Origin: Phytohabitans rumicis
Lineage (GTDB): Bacteria; Actinomycetota; Actinomycetes; Mycobacteriales; Micromonosporaceae
Length of the DNA stretch: 64,000 bases
Direction of reading: 5' to 3'
Assembly (NCBI RefSeq): GCF_011764445.1
Contig: NZ_BLPG01000002.1
Location: 372,001-436,000, forward strand
Shown piece after piece: positions 40,329-48,930 of the stretch. Made by a program: the position numbers and the translations under genes. Positions within the stretch are counted from its first letter, which is position 1, and every line of letters begins with the position of its first letter. The notes beneath the pieces are model-generated. The model searched no databases. It saw nothing but the letters and a program-made list of their open reading frames with translations, and was not told the origin of the DNA.

Positions 40329-41704
40329 TCAACCGAGCAGGAAGTCGCGTACCGCCTGGTCGCCGGCGGCGTTCCGGCCCTGGATCGAGTGGCCCATGCC
40401 GGGGACGATGACGAGCGTGCCGTGCGGCGTCCGCGCCGCCTGCTCGATCGCCCACTCCACCGGGGTGGACAGATCCCGGTCGCCGTTGATCAGCAGCACC
40501 GGCATGGCCAGCCACTCGTGCGGCGCGCGCGGGTTCGGCCGGGACGGCGGCCAATGCCGGCAGCCCTGGATGACGCCCTGTTCGACGGCGGTACGCGGCT
40601 CGAAGGGCCATACGTCCTCTGTGGACAGCTTGCGCAGCGCCCGGTCGACGGCGGCGTCGCGCTGCCACAGGGGCGCCGCCGAGTCGCCCCAGGGTGCGTG
40701 GGTCAGGTCCGCGCAGAGGGTCGCCACGTGCAGTCCCGCGCTGTACTCGGCGGCCGGGGTGTCCGCACCGCCCTGCAGTGCGTCGACGGCCTCGTTGAGC
40801 GGGCCCGGATCGCCGTCCGCGGCCTGGCGCAGTAGGCGCAGGACCGGAAAGAAGCCGTCTCCGGTCAGCTTCGGGTCGACGATGCTGGCGATGACGACCA
40901 GGTCGAAGACGCCGACGCCGTTGCCGTGGCGGCGCACGACACCGGCGAGTGCCGCCGCCGGGTCGAAGCCGCAGTTCTGTTCCTGGCACGCCTGGCGCAG
41001 GACAAAGGCGGTGCGGCGCAGGCCGGCCACGTACAGCGCGTCCGGGTCGTCCTGCGGGACCACGGAGTCGAGCACCATCCGGCGCACCCGCCCGGGAACG
41101 TCAGCCCGTACCGCTGGGCCGTGAACGTGCCGTACGAGACGCCGTCGAGGGTCCACCGTGGAACGCCGAGCGCCCGGCGCAGGTCCTCCAGGTCCGCGAC
41201 GGTGTCCGCGGTGGTGTAGTGGTGCCGGGTCCGGCCGAGCGTGCGGGCGCACTCGCGGATGGCGTCCGCCGACGGCGGTGTGATGTCGGACGAGCCCACC
41301 TCGACCTGCAGCCGCGGGCAGTCGATCGCACCCTCGCCCGTGCCGCGCTGGTCGATCAGGACCAGGCGGTACTCGTTCATCAGGAATGAGAACCGCTGCC
41401 GCAGCCGCGGCAGCAGGCCCGGGCCCGGCTGGCCGGGGCCGCCGGTGAGCAGCAGCAGCGTGCCGCGCGGGGCAGCCGCGTTGTCGGCCACCGCGACCCG
41501 CAGCCGCAGTTGGCCCGGCAGGCTCCCGCGTCGGTCCAGCGGCACCGTCAGGTACGAGCAGGTGAAGCCCGGCTGCCCGGGACAGGGAGCAGAGCCGGCG
41601 AGCCGCGGCCGGCTCCCGGCCGTTGCCTGCGCCGGATTCAATGTCACGCACATGGCGCCGGCCAACACGATGCCCAGCCAGCGCCTCAGCTTGGTTGCTC
41701 GCAT
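40329..41704 (-). CDS. Exported TAP-like alpha/beta hydrolase; one apparent frameshift
   Basis: About 458 residues result when one base is restored near 41098 (CCCGGG). A signal peptide (MRATKLRRWLGIVLAGAMCV, cut after about ATA) precedes an alpha/beta-hydrolase fold. It has the oxyanion region LLLLTGGPGQPG, the nucleophile elbow DGVSYGTF, the Asp in VLLINGDRDLSTPVEWA and the His in VPGMGHSIQG. The layout fits secreted tripeptidyl/prolyl aminopeptidase-like hydrolases of actinomycetes with a TAP-like C-terminal domain. It is divergent from the AraC gene by about 100 bp. It probably acts outside the cell on peptides or esters. Confidence 0.82.
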
Positions 41705-41804
41705 GCCTCATGCTGCGCCTACCGGACCGCGCCGGCGTTGAACTTTCCTGCCCGGCTTCGGCGTCTACCTCGATGGGAAGGGAGGGCGCGGCGTGGGATT
41801 GGGG

Positions 41805-42641
41805 ATGGGCCGGCGACTGGGCAGCCCGGACGGGATGCACCTGTACGAGGCTCGCTGTCTGGTCGACCATGCGGGGTGGCTGGGGCCGGTCCCCGAGTCC
41901 GCGTTCCGCGCCATCCTCGCCCGCTCCGGGGCGTACCTGAGCAGGGTCAACGGCCGCGAGACCTTCACCGACGCCCTGTCGGTCCTGCTCACCCGCCCGG
42001 GTGACGACCTGAGCGTCGCCCACCCGCTCGGCTGGGGCGACGTGTTCACCGGGCTGGTCGTGCCCACCGAGATGCTCGCCGAGCGCCCGGACGGGCAGGT
42101 GTGGCTGGGCCGCACGGGCTGGCAGGGCGCCGTCGACGACCGACTGGACCTGCGCCACCGCGCGCTGGTCGCGGCCTGCCGGCGCGGCATCGACGGATTC
42201 GAGACGGCAGAGCGCGTGCACAGCCTCCTGACCGGGCTGCTCGCCGCGTCCGGACAGGACCGCGATGATCAGGCCCGTGCGGCCCGGCGGAGGCCAGCGA
42301 CCCATGCCGCGCACCGGCGGCTCGCGCACCGGGCCCGCGAGGTGTTTGCTACCGGCGGGTTCCGGCTCGGCCTGGACGACGTGGCCCGCGCTGTGCACTC
42401 CTCGCCGTACCACCTCAGCCGCGTCTTCCACGCCGTCACGGGGCAGACCCTGACCGCGTACCGGAACCGGCTGCGGGTGCGTGCGGTCCTCAGCGACCTG
42501 CAGGAGGGCGCGCCGTGCCTGCGCGAGCTCGCCGCCGCGTACGGCTTCGCCGACCAGGCCCACCTGACCCGCGTGGTCCGCCGGCACGTCGGCGAACCGC
42601 CGGCCGCCGTCCGACGCGCGTTGGCGCCCCCGACCTCTTGA
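41805..42641 (+). CDS. AraC family transcriptional regulator
   Basis: This 278-residue protein has an N-terminal Cys/His-containing sensor-like region (MHLYEARCLVDHAGW) and a C-terminal pair of helix-turn-helix motifs typical of AraC: LGLDDVARAVHSSPYHLSRV and LRELAAAYGFADQAHLTRVV, followed by GEPPAAVRR. ATG 41805 is chosen; GTG 41793 is also in frame. It lies 100 bp upstream of the GH43 genes on the same strand and divergent from the TAP-like hydrolase, so either could be its target. Confidence 0.85.
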   Translation: MGRRLGSPDGMHLYEARCLVDHAGWLGPVPESAFRAILARSGAYLSRVNGRETFTDALSVLLTRPGDDLSVAHPLGWGDVFTGLVVPTEMLAERPDGQVWLGRTGWQGAVDDRLDLRHRALVAACRRGIDGFETAERVHSLLTGLLAASGQDRDDQARAARRRPATHAAHRRLAHRAREVFATGGFRLGLDDVARAVHSSPYHLSRVFHAVTGQTLTAYRNRLRVRAVLSDLQEGAPCLRELAAAYGFADQAHLTRVVRRHVGEPPAAVRRALAPPTS

Positions 42642-42665
42642 CAACCGGCGTCGATGCCTTAACAC

Positions 42666-42682
42666 TTCGACACAATCTCGAA
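42666..42682. promoter_or_regulatory. TTCGA-N7-TCGAA dyad upstream of GH43
   Basis: This small inverted repeat lies in the 100-bp gap between araC-type and GH43 genes. A TTGACA-like -35 element sits at 42638-42643, but no convincing -10 follows at 16-18 bp. A regulatory role is only suggested by position. Confidence 0.3.
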
Positions 42683-42714
42683 ACAGAACGCACACGGGGA
42701 TATCGCAGGGGCTA

Positions 42715-42728
42715 TGTGAACGCTAACA
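42715..42728. promoter_or_regulatory. LacI-type operator before the GH43 gene
   Basis: TGTGAACGCTAACA matches the LacI-family half-site pattern TGTNANCGNTNACA at every fixed position, with a central CG. It lies immediately before the ribosome site GGAGGG and 13 bp from the start of the GH43 gene, where a bound repressor would block expression. The repressor could be the LacI protein at 14.4-15.5 kb or one elsewhere. Confidence 0.6.
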
Positions 42729-42741
42729 TTGGAGGGTAGCG

Positions 42742-44139
42742 ATGCGTCTCCGCGTGGTGTCAACCCTGTCCGCTCTGGCGGCCGGCTTCGTGGTGGTGCT
42801 GACCGGTTCGCCGGCCCAGGCGGCGACCCTGCCGGCCGGCGCGGCGTCCCTGGAGTCGGTCAACTACCCCGGCCGGTACGCCCGCCATCTGAACGCCCTC
42901 GGCCAACTGGAGGCGGTGACCTCGGCCAGCGCGGCGCAGACCAAGCTGGACGCCACGTTCACCGTCGTCAACGGGCTCGCCTCGCCGGCGTGTTACTCGT
43001 TCCAGACCAAGGCCGGGCTGTTCCTGCGGCACTACAACTACCGGCTGCGGGTCGACGCCAACGCCGGCGACGCGACGTTCCGCGGCGACGCCACGTTCTG
43101 CGCGGTCGACGGTTCGGTCGCCGGCTCGGTGTCGCTGGTCTCGTACAACTATCCGGCGCGGCGGATCCGGCACCGGGACTTCGCGCTGTGGCTGGACGCC
43201 TACCAGGACACCGCGGCGTTCCGGGCGGACAGCTCGTTCCGGATCACCGCGCCCTGGGCGCCGAAGACGACCGCGAACCCGGTGCTCCCGGGCCTGTTCG
43301 CCGACCCGCACATCGCCAACTTCAACGGCCGGTACTACCTGTACCCGACCACCGACGGGTACGCGAGCTGGAGCGGCACGTACTACAAGGCGTTCTCCTC
43401 CACCGACCTGGTCAACTGGACCGACCACGGCGTCATCCTCGACCACGGGCCGGACGTGTCCTGGGCCGACAACTCCGCCTGGGCGCCGGCCGTCACCGCC
43501 AAGAACGGCCAGTACTACCTGTACTTCAGCGGCGGGCTGGCCAGCGGCAACACCGCCAAGCAGCTCGGCGTGGCCGTCTCCGCCTCGCCCACCGGGCCGT
43601 TCCGCGACGCCCTGGGCCGGCCGCTGGTCACCAGTGGACAGTTCTCCGGCGGCCAGGCCATCGACCCGATGGTGTTCACCGACGACAGTGGACAGTCCTA
43701 CCTGTACTGGGGCCAGGGCGTGGCCCGCGTGGTCCCGCTGAACGCCGACATGGTCTCGTACGACGCGGCGCAGGTGCGCACCATCACGCCGTCCGGCTAC
43801 AACGAGGCCCCGTTCGTGTTCAAGCGCAACGGCACCTACTACCTCATGTGGTCCGAGAACGACACCCGCAGCGAGGACTACCGGATCGCGTACGCCACCG
43901 GAACGTCGCCGTACGGGCCGTGGACCAACCGCGGCGTCGTGCTGCAGAAGCGCCTGGACGCGGGGATCCGCGGCCCCGGCCACCACTCCGTCGTGCGCGC
44001 CCCCGGCACCGACACCTGGTACATCGCCTACCACCGCTTCGCCGTGCCCGCCGGCAACGGGACCAACCGGGAGACCGCCATCGACCCGATGCGGTTCAAC
44101 GCCGACGGCACCATCGCCCCGATCGTCCCCACCCTCTGA
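42742..44139 (+). CDS. Secreted GH43 arabinanase/arabinofuranosidase with N-terminal CBM42
   Basis: This 465-residue protein has a Sec signal peptide (to about AQA, residue 27), an N-terminal AbfB/CBM42 beta-trefoil (about 30-170, repeats ESVNYPGRYARHLN, FLRHYNYRLRVD, SYNYPARRIRHRDF) and a GH43 five-bladed propeller (about 180-465). The GH43 domain shows FADPHIANFNGRYYLYPTTD (catalytic base Asp), DPMVF and YNEAPFVFKRNGTYYLMW (acid Glu). CBM42 binds arabinofuranose side chains, so the enzyme should act on arabinan or arabinoxylan outside the cell. The ribosome site GGAGGG precedes the ATG by 5 bp. The binding domain lies before the catalytic one, opposite to the next gene. Confidence 0.85.
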   Translation: MRLRVVSTLSALAAGFVVVLTGSPAQAATLPAGAASLESVNYPGRYARHLNALGQLEAVTSASAAQTKLDATFTVVNGLASPACYSFQTKAGLFLRHYNYRLRVDANAGDATFRGDATFCAVDGSVAGSVSLVSYNYPARRIRHRDFALWLDAYQDTAAFRADSSFRITAPWAPKTTANPVLPGLFADPHIANFNGRYYLYPTTDGYASWSGTYYKAFSSTDLVNWTDHGVILDHGPDVSWADNSAWAPAVTAKNGQYYLYFSGGLASGNTAKQLGVAVSASPTGPFRDALGRPLVTSGQFSGGQAIDPMVFTDDSGQSYLYWGQGVARVVPLNADMVSYDAAQVRTITPSGYNEAPFVFKRNGTYYLMWSENDTRSEDYRIAYATGTSPYGPWTNRGVVLQKRLDAGIRGPGHHSVVRAPGTDTWYIAYHRFAVPAGNGTNRETAIDPMRFNADGTIAPIVPTL

Positions 44140-44149
44140 GGAGGCCGCC

Positions 44150-45604
44150 ATGTCCCGAGCCCTGACCCGGGTGAGCGCGCTGCTCACCGCCGTGTTCCTG
44201 ATAGTCGCCTCGTGGGCGGTGACCACCCGGCGCGAGGCCGCCGCGCTCGACCCGTTCACCGGCTACCTGATGGCCCACTTCACCGGTGAGACGGCGGCCG
44301 GCGAGCAGATCTACCTCGCCTACAGCACCAACGGGTTGAACTGGACCGACCTGAACTACGGCGGACCGGTGCTCTACTCCACGATCGGCACGAGGGGCGT
44401 GCGCGACCCCGCCATCGTCCGCTCCCCCGCCGGCGACCGCTACTGGATCATCGCCACCGACCTGCGCATCGCCAGCGGTACGTCGTGGAGCGACGCCGCG
44501 AACGCCGGCAGCAAGTCGCTGGTCGTGTGGGAGTCGACCGACCTGGTGAACTGGTCCGCCCCCTGGCTCATCAACGTCGCCGGCGGCATCTCCGGCGCCG
44601 GCAACGCCTGGGCGCCCGAGGCGATCTACAACCCGGCGACCGGCGACTACGTCGTGTACTGGGCGACGAACTCGGCCCGCAACGGCGTCACCAAGCACCG
44701 CATCTGGTACGTGCGCACCAGCGACTTCCGCAGCTTCACCGCCCCGCAGCTCTACATCGAGCGCGGCGGCACCCAGGGCATGATCGACACGCAGATCATC
44801 GAGGTGGCCAACAGCGTCGGCGGGTACCGCTACTACCGCGCCTCGGCCGACGGGCACATCACCATCGAGGCCAGCAACTCGGTCCTCGGCACCTGGACGA
44901 CCATCGGGAACCTGTCGCACATGGGCATCTCCAACGGGACCGGCGGCGGCAACGTCGTCGAGGGTCCGATGTGGGCGCAGTTCAACGGCCGCGACGAGTG
45001 GAACCTGTGGCTCGACCAGTTCGCCACCGGCCGCGGGTACATGCCCATCACGTCCAGCAACCTCGGCAGCACCGCGAACTTCCGGACCCGCACCGACTAC
45101 AGCATGGGCACCAACCGCAAGCGGCACGGCTCGATCCTCAACCTGACCGCCGCCGAGCAGAGCCGCGTGCTGGCCAAGTGGAACCTGTCCGCGCCGATCA
45201 ACCGACTCCAGTCGTACAACTTCCAGGACCGGTACGTGCGGCACGCCAACCTCGACGTCCGCATCGACCCGAGCGTCAGCCCGGCCGCCGACGCCCAGTT
45301 CCGGCTCGTGCCGGGCCTGGCCAACAGCTCCGGGTACGTCTCGATCCAGTCGGTCAACTACCCCGGCTACTACCTGCGGCACTACGGGTTCGACTTCGTG
45401 CTGGCACCCAACGACGGCACGTCGGCGTTCGCCGGTGACGCCACCTTCCGCCGCGTCGCCGGGCTGGCCGACTCGACCTGGAGCTCGTTCCAGTCGTACA
45501 ACTATCCCGACCGGTACATCCGGCACTACAACTACCTGCTGCGGCTGGACCCGATCAGCACCGCCACCGCCCGCAGCGACGCCACCTTCCGGGTGACGTC
45601 ATAG
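44150..45604 (+). CDS. Secreted GH43 enzyme with C-terminal CBM42
   Basis: This 484-residue protein starts 10 bp after the previous stop with ribosome site GAGGAGG. A signal peptide (LTAVFLIVASWAVTT region) precedes a GH43-like propeller (about 35-340: YLMAHFTGE, RGVRDPAIVRSPAGDRYWII, NAWAPEAIYNPATGDYVVYW, GGNVVEGPMWAQFNG). A C-terminal AbfB/CBM42 trefoil (about 345-484: QSYNFQDRYVRHANLDVRI, SVNYPGYYLRHYGFDFVL, SYNYPDRYIRHYNYLLRLD) follows. This order is the one found in a characterised Streptomyces exo-1,5-alpha-L-arabinofuranosidase of GH43. It is co-transcribed with its neighbour, and its last 6 bp overlap the converging sigma gene. Confidence 0.85.
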   Translation: MSRALTRVSALLTAVFLIVASWAVTTRREAAALDPFTGYLMAHFTGETAAGEQIYLAYSTNGLNWTDLNYGGPVLYSTIGTRGVRDPAIVRSPAGDRYWIIATDLRIASGTSWSDAANAGSKSLVVWESTDLVNWSAPWLINVAGGISGAGNAWAPEAIYNPATGDYVVYWATNSARNGVTKHRIWYVRTSDFRSFTAPQLYIERGGTQGMIDTQIIEVANSVGGYRYYRASADGHITIEASNSVLGTWTTIGNLSHMGISNGTGGGNVVEGPMWAQFNGRDEWNLWLDQFATGRGYMPITSSNLGSTANFRTRTDYSMGTNRKRHGSILNLTAAEQSRVLAKWNLSAPINRLQSYNFQDRYVRHANLDVRIDPSVSPAADAQFRLVPGLANSSGYVSIQSVNYPGYYLRHYGFDFVLAPNDGTSAFAGDATFRRVAGLADSTWSSFQSYNYPDRYIRHYNYLLRLDPISTATARSDATFRVTS

Positions 45605-46465
45605 CCGGCTGAGGTCGACGGCGGCGAGGCGGTCCGGATCGGCGAGCACGTCGATCGCCACCACCTTGCCGCCCTTGACGGTGAACGCCATGACGAACAG
45701 TGCCCGGCCCCGCGCGGCGACCACGACCCCGGCGGCGCCGTTGATCAGCGCCGGATGCACGAACGGGGACAGCCTGCCGGAGGTGAACGCCTGCTCGGCC
45801 ACCGACCGCGGGCCGTGCATGGTGAAGGTGAACCGCGACCGCCCGCCGGCGTCGGAGCGCAGCACCACGTCCGGGTCGAGCACGGAGACCAGCGCCTCGA
45901 AGTCGCCGTCCCGGGAGGCGGCGAAGAACGCGTCGACCACCGCGCGCTGGCGGGCCAGGTCCGGGTCGGGGGCCGGTGCCTGGCCCTCCACCCGCCGCCG
46001 GGCGCGGCTGGCGAGCTGCCGCGTCGCGGTCGCTGACCGCTCGATCAGCGGGGCGATCTCCTCGAACGGCACCGCGAACATGTCGTGCAACACGAACGCG
46101 AGGCGCTCGTTCGGCGTCAGCGTCTCCAGGACCACCATCAGCGCGAGCCCGACCGAATCGGCCAGGACCGCCGCGTGCTCCGGGTCGGTCCCGCCGGCCG
46201 GGTCCAGGATCGGATCGGGTACGCGCACCTCCAGCGACTCCTCCGGGTGCCGCCGGCGGGCGCGCAGCGCGTTCAGGCACACCCGGCCGACCACCGTGGT
46301 CAGCCAGGCGCCGAGGTTGTCCACGCCGCCGGTGTCGGCGCGGGCCGCCCGCAGCCACGCCTCCTGGACGGCGTCGTCGGCCTCGCTGAGCGATCCGAGC
46401 ATCCGGTACGCCACCGCCCGCAGGTGGGGGCGCTCCCGCTCGAAGCGCTCGGTGAGCTGCGTCAC
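45599..46465 (-). CDS. ECF41-type sigma factor with SnoaL-like C-terminal domain
   Basis: This 288-residue sigma factor has region 2 (RPHLRAVAYRMLGSLSEADD, QEAWLRAAR) and region 4 (LETLTPNERLAFVLHDMFAV, PFEEIAPLIERSATATRQLA), then a SnoaL/NTF2-like domain (AVVDAFFAASRDGDFEALVS). ECF41 factors use this extension in place of a classical anti-sigma factor; the usual DGGGR-like motif appears here as SDAGGRSRF. GTG 46465 or GTG 46474 may be the start. It diverges from an NmrA-like reductase, a known genomic partner type for ECF41, which is its likely target. Confidence 0.85.
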   Translation of the reverse strand: MTQLTERFERERPHLRAVAYRMLGSLSEADDAVQEAWLRAARADTGGVDNLGAWLTTVVGRVCLNALRARRRHPEESLEVRVPDPILDPAGGTDPEHAAVLADSVGLALMVVLETLTPNERLAFVLHDMFAVPFEEIAPLIERSATATRQLASRARRRVEGQAPAPDPDLARQRAVVDAFFAASRDGDFEALVSVLDPDVVLRSDAGGRSRFTFTMHGPRSVAEQAFTSGRLSPFVHPALINGAAGVVVAARGRALFVMAFTVKGGKVVAIDVLADPDRLAAVDLSRL

Positions 46466-46516
46466 TCCCGTCACACTCCCTGCTCGCTCAGGTTCGAGCC
46501 AAGTATGGAGAACACG

Positions 46517-47278
46517 ATGAACTTCCCCGTCCTGGTCACCGGCGGCACCGGCACGCTCGGGCGCCACGTCGTACCGCTGCTGCGCGACGCCGGCCACCCC
46601 GTTCGCGTGCTCAGCCGCCGCGGCGGCCCGTCCGGCGCGGGCGTCGAGCACGTCACCGCCGACCTGTCCACCGGCGCGGGCGTCGAGGCCGCGGTGTGCG
46701 GCACCGAGATCATCATGCACCTGGCCGGCGGGCAGAAGGGCGACGACGAGGCGACCCGCACCCTGGTCCGCGCCGCTCAGCGGGCCGGGGTCGGGCACCT
46801 GGTGTACATCTCGGTCATCGGTGCCGACCGGGTCCCGCTCGGCTGGCTCCACACGAAGCTGGCCGCGGAGCAGGCAGTTGCCGGCTCCGGCCTGCCGTGG
46901 ACGACGCTGCGCGCCGCCCAGTTCCACGACCTGGTCCTGTCCATGGTGCGGGGGATGGCGAAGCTGCCCGTCGTCCCGGTGCCGGGCGGCCTGCGCCTGC
47001 AGCCCGTCGACGCGCGCGACGTGGCGGAACGGCTCGTCGAGCTGGCTCTCGACAAGCCCGCCGGCCAGGTGCCCGACCTCGCCGGGCCCACGGTGTACCC
47101 GATGGCCGACCTGATCCGCGGCTACCTGCGCGCGGCCGGCAAGCGCCGCCCGCTGCTCCCGGTCCGCCTGCCCGGCAAGGCCGGCCGCGCCTACCGCGCC
47201 GGCGACAACCTCACCCTCCACGGCGCCGACACCGGCACGCGTACGTGGGAGTCCTTCCTGGACGGACTAGGTTTGTGA
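46517..47278 (+). CDS. NmrA/SDR-type NAD(P)-binding protein
   Basis: This 253-residue Rossmann-fold protein has the binding loop VLVTGGTGTLGRHVVPLL near the N terminus and the atypical-SDR pattern YISVIGADRVPLGWLHTKLA with a single Lys of the YxxxK region not clearly retained. It resembles NmrA-like and NAD(P)-sensing proteins and may reduce a small molecule or sense the cofactor. ATG 46517 is chosen because GGAG at 46507-46510 is 6 bp before it; an upstream ATG at 46505 would lack a site. It is divergent from the ECF41 gene and followed after 3 bp by a methyltransferase. Confidence 0.85.
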   Translation: MNFPVLVTGGTGTLGRHVVPLLRDAGHPVRVLSRRGGPSGAGVEHVTADLSTGAGVEAAVCGTEIIMHLAGGQKGDDEATRTLVRAAQRAGVGHLVYISVIGADRVPLGWLHTKLAAEQAVAGSGLPWTTLRAAQFHDLVLSMVRGMAKLPVVPVPGGLRLQPVDARDVAERLVELALDKPAGQVPDLAGPTVYPMADLIRGYLRAAGKRRPLLPVRLPGKAGRAYRAGDNLTLHGADTGTRTWESFLDGLGL

Positions 47279-47281
47279 CCC

Positions 47282-48064
47282 GTGGATCGGCGCACACGAC
47301 ACAACCGTGCGGCCTGGGAGACGGCCTCGCAGAAGCACGTACGCGAGTACCAGGAGCTCCTGGACGAGGCCCGGGACGGCTCGTCCCTCGTTGCCCGGGA
47401 GGAGGAGTTGCTGCGCCCGCTCCTCGCGTCCGCGCCGACCGTCGTACACCTGCAGAGCGGCCACGGGCTGGACGACGTCGCGCTCGTCACGGCGGGCGCG
47501 CGGCGCGTGGTCGGCATCGACTTCAGCGAGGTGGCCGCCACCGCCGCGCAACGCCGGGCGGACGAGCTCGACGTGGCCTGCCGCTATCTGATCGCCGCGC
47601 TGCCCGGCGCGCCCCTGCGGGACGGGTGCGCCGACCTCGTCTACACCGGCAAGGGCGCGCTGATCTGGATGCCTGACCTCGGGGCCTGGGCCCGGGACGC
47701 CGCCCGCCTGCTGCGGCCGTCGGGGCACCTGTTCGTCTACGAGTCGCACCCGATGGTGCCGCTCTGGGCCTGGGACCCCGACGAGCCCCGGATCCGCCCC
47801 GACCGCAGCTACTTCGCGCGCGGCCACGTGAACGACACGTTCCCCGCCAACGGAGCGACGGAGTGGCAGGCCACCCTGGGAGAGATCATCAATGCGGTGA
47901 TCTCGGCCGGCCTACAGATCCTGCACGTCGCGGAGTACCCGGAGCCGTTCTGGCGGCCCGGCGGCGTCGACGCGGCCGCCTGGCGAGGACAGCTCCCCAA
48001 CACCTTCGCCCTGCTAGCCCGCCAGCCACCCACCGCCCCACCCACCGCCGCCCCACCCAGGTGA
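47282..48064 (+). CDS. Class I SAM-dependent methyltransferase
   Basis: This 260-residue protein has a degenerate SAM-binding motif I (TVVHLQSGHGLDDVALVTAG) with the following acidic end of strand two in RVVGIDFSEVAATAAQRRAD, motif II (GCADLVYTGKGALIWMPDL) and RLLRPSGHLFVYESHP, the methyltransferase_11/25 type. The substrate is not evident. The start GTG 47282 is 3 bp after the reductase stop, so the two are co-transcribed. The Pro/Thr-rich tail (residues about 245-260) looks disordered. Its TGA lies inside a 60-bp palindrome shared with the converging gene. Confidence 0.82.
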   Translation: MDRRTRHNRAAWETASQKHVREYQELLDEARDGSSLVAREEELLRPLLASAPTVVHLQSGHGLDDVALVTAGARRVVGIDFSEVAATAAQRRADELDVACRYLIAALPGAPLRDGCADLVYTGKGALIWMPDLGAWARDAARLLRPSGHLFVYESHPMVPLWAWDPDEPRIRPDRSYFARGHVNDTFPANGATEWQATLGEIINAVISAGLQILHVAEYPEPFWRPGGVDAAAWRGQLPNTFALLARQPPTAPPTAAPPR

Positions 48065-48119
48065 TCATGAAGTTATCGCCCAAGGAGAGCGCTCTCACGA
48101 CGACCACTTCATGATCACC
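48060..48119. terminator. Palindromic bidirectional terminator containing both stop codons
   Basis: GGTGATCATGAAGT (48060-48073) and ACTTCATGATCACC (48106-48119) are perfect reverse complements; the spacer holds a second palindrome GAGAGCGCTCTC (48085-48096). The TGA of the methyltransferase lies in the left arm and the TGA of the converging hydrolase in the right arm. It probably ends both transcripts. Confidence 0.75.
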
Positions 48120-48654
48120 GTGGGGGCCAGGCGATCTCGTCGAGGAACTCCTCCACGGCGACGACCATCCGGCCGAGCACCGCGATCGAGTCGGTGAGCG
48201 GGCCGGGCACGTACATGCCGTGGTCGGCGTCCGGCACCTCGAACACGTGCGGGGTGAGCCGGCGGGCCAGCGCGCCGTCCCAGAGCTTGTCGGCGGTGCC
48301 GCCCACCAGCAGCAACGGCGCGGTCGCGCGGGCCAGCGCGGCGGGCACCCACGACACGTTCAGCACCGGCGTGAGCCACACCGCGGGCAGCGAACGCTCG
48401 GCGGCCAGCGCGGCGGCGTTGCTGCCGAGCGACTTGGCGATCAGCAGCGGGCGCCCGCCCACCTTGTCCAGCAGCGGCGCGACCTCGTCGCGCACCCAGC
48501 GCTCGATCGGCGGGTCGAACGGCGACGGCGACTCCTTCGACCACCAGTGCCGGTGCAGGGTCCCGTCGCGGCGCTCCGCCACGTCGGCGGCGTACATGAG
48601 CATCCCCGATGCCGGGCCGAACATGCGGCCGGGAATCACGACAGCGTCAGCCAT
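48115..48654 (-). CDS. Small alpha/beta hydrolase-fold protein
   Basis: This 179-residue protein has the compact alpha/beta hydrolase plan: MADAVVIPGRMFGPASGMLM, nucleophile elbow IAKSLGSNAAALA (G/K-S-L-G), acidic residue in LLVGGTADKLWDG and catalytic His in VPDADHGMYVPG. It matches the KANL3/Tex30-like short hydrolase group. The substrate is unknown. It converges on the methyltransferase through the shared palindrome. Confidence 0.78.
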   Translation of the reverse strand: MADAVVIPGRMFGPASGMLMYAADVAERRDGTLHRHWWSKESPSPFDPPIERWVRDEVAPLLDKVGGRPLLIAKSLGSNAAALAAERSLPAVWLTPVLNVSWVPAALARATAPLLLVGGTADKLWDGALARRLTPHVFEVPDADHGMYVPGPLTDSIAVLGRMVVAVEEFLDEIAWPPR

Positions 48655-48698
48655 GGCGCAGACCCTACCGGCCCTCGCATGACCTCACCCTGAGCGCG

Positions 48699-48911
48699 CT
48701 ACGCCTCGCCGATGACCACCACGATGCCCGCGAGCAGCATGAAGCCAGCGAAGACGAACAGCACGCCCAACCACCAGTCGGCGCTGCCCTTCTGCGCCAA
48801 CCCGCCGCCGATCGGGCCCTTACGCACCCAGGTGATGATGCCCGCGACCAGGGCAACGCCCGACGCGACAACGCCGATCAACTGCCCCCACCAGTTCACG
48901 CCGTCCATCAT
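48699..48911 (-). CDS. Small two-span membrane protein
   Basis: This 70-residue protein starts MMDGVNWWGQLIG at ATG 48911 and has two membrane segments (LIGVVASGVALVAGIITWV and WWLGVLFVFAGFMLLAGIVV) flanking a short positively charged loop (RKGPIGGGLAQKGS). No family is recognised. It lies 19 bp downstream of the next small membrane gene, so the pair is probably one operon. Confidence 0.6.
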   Translation of the reverse strand: MMDGVNWWGQLIGVVASGVALVAGIITWVRKGPIGGGLAQKGSADWWLGVLFVFAGFMLLAGIVVVIGEA

Positions 48912-48930
48912 GTGGGTACCAGGCAACCGG

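Noticed and set aside
46488-46500. tRNA T-arm-like GGTTCGAGCC
   Set aside because: No acceptor, D or anticodon stems surround it, and it lies between the starts of two divergent genes.
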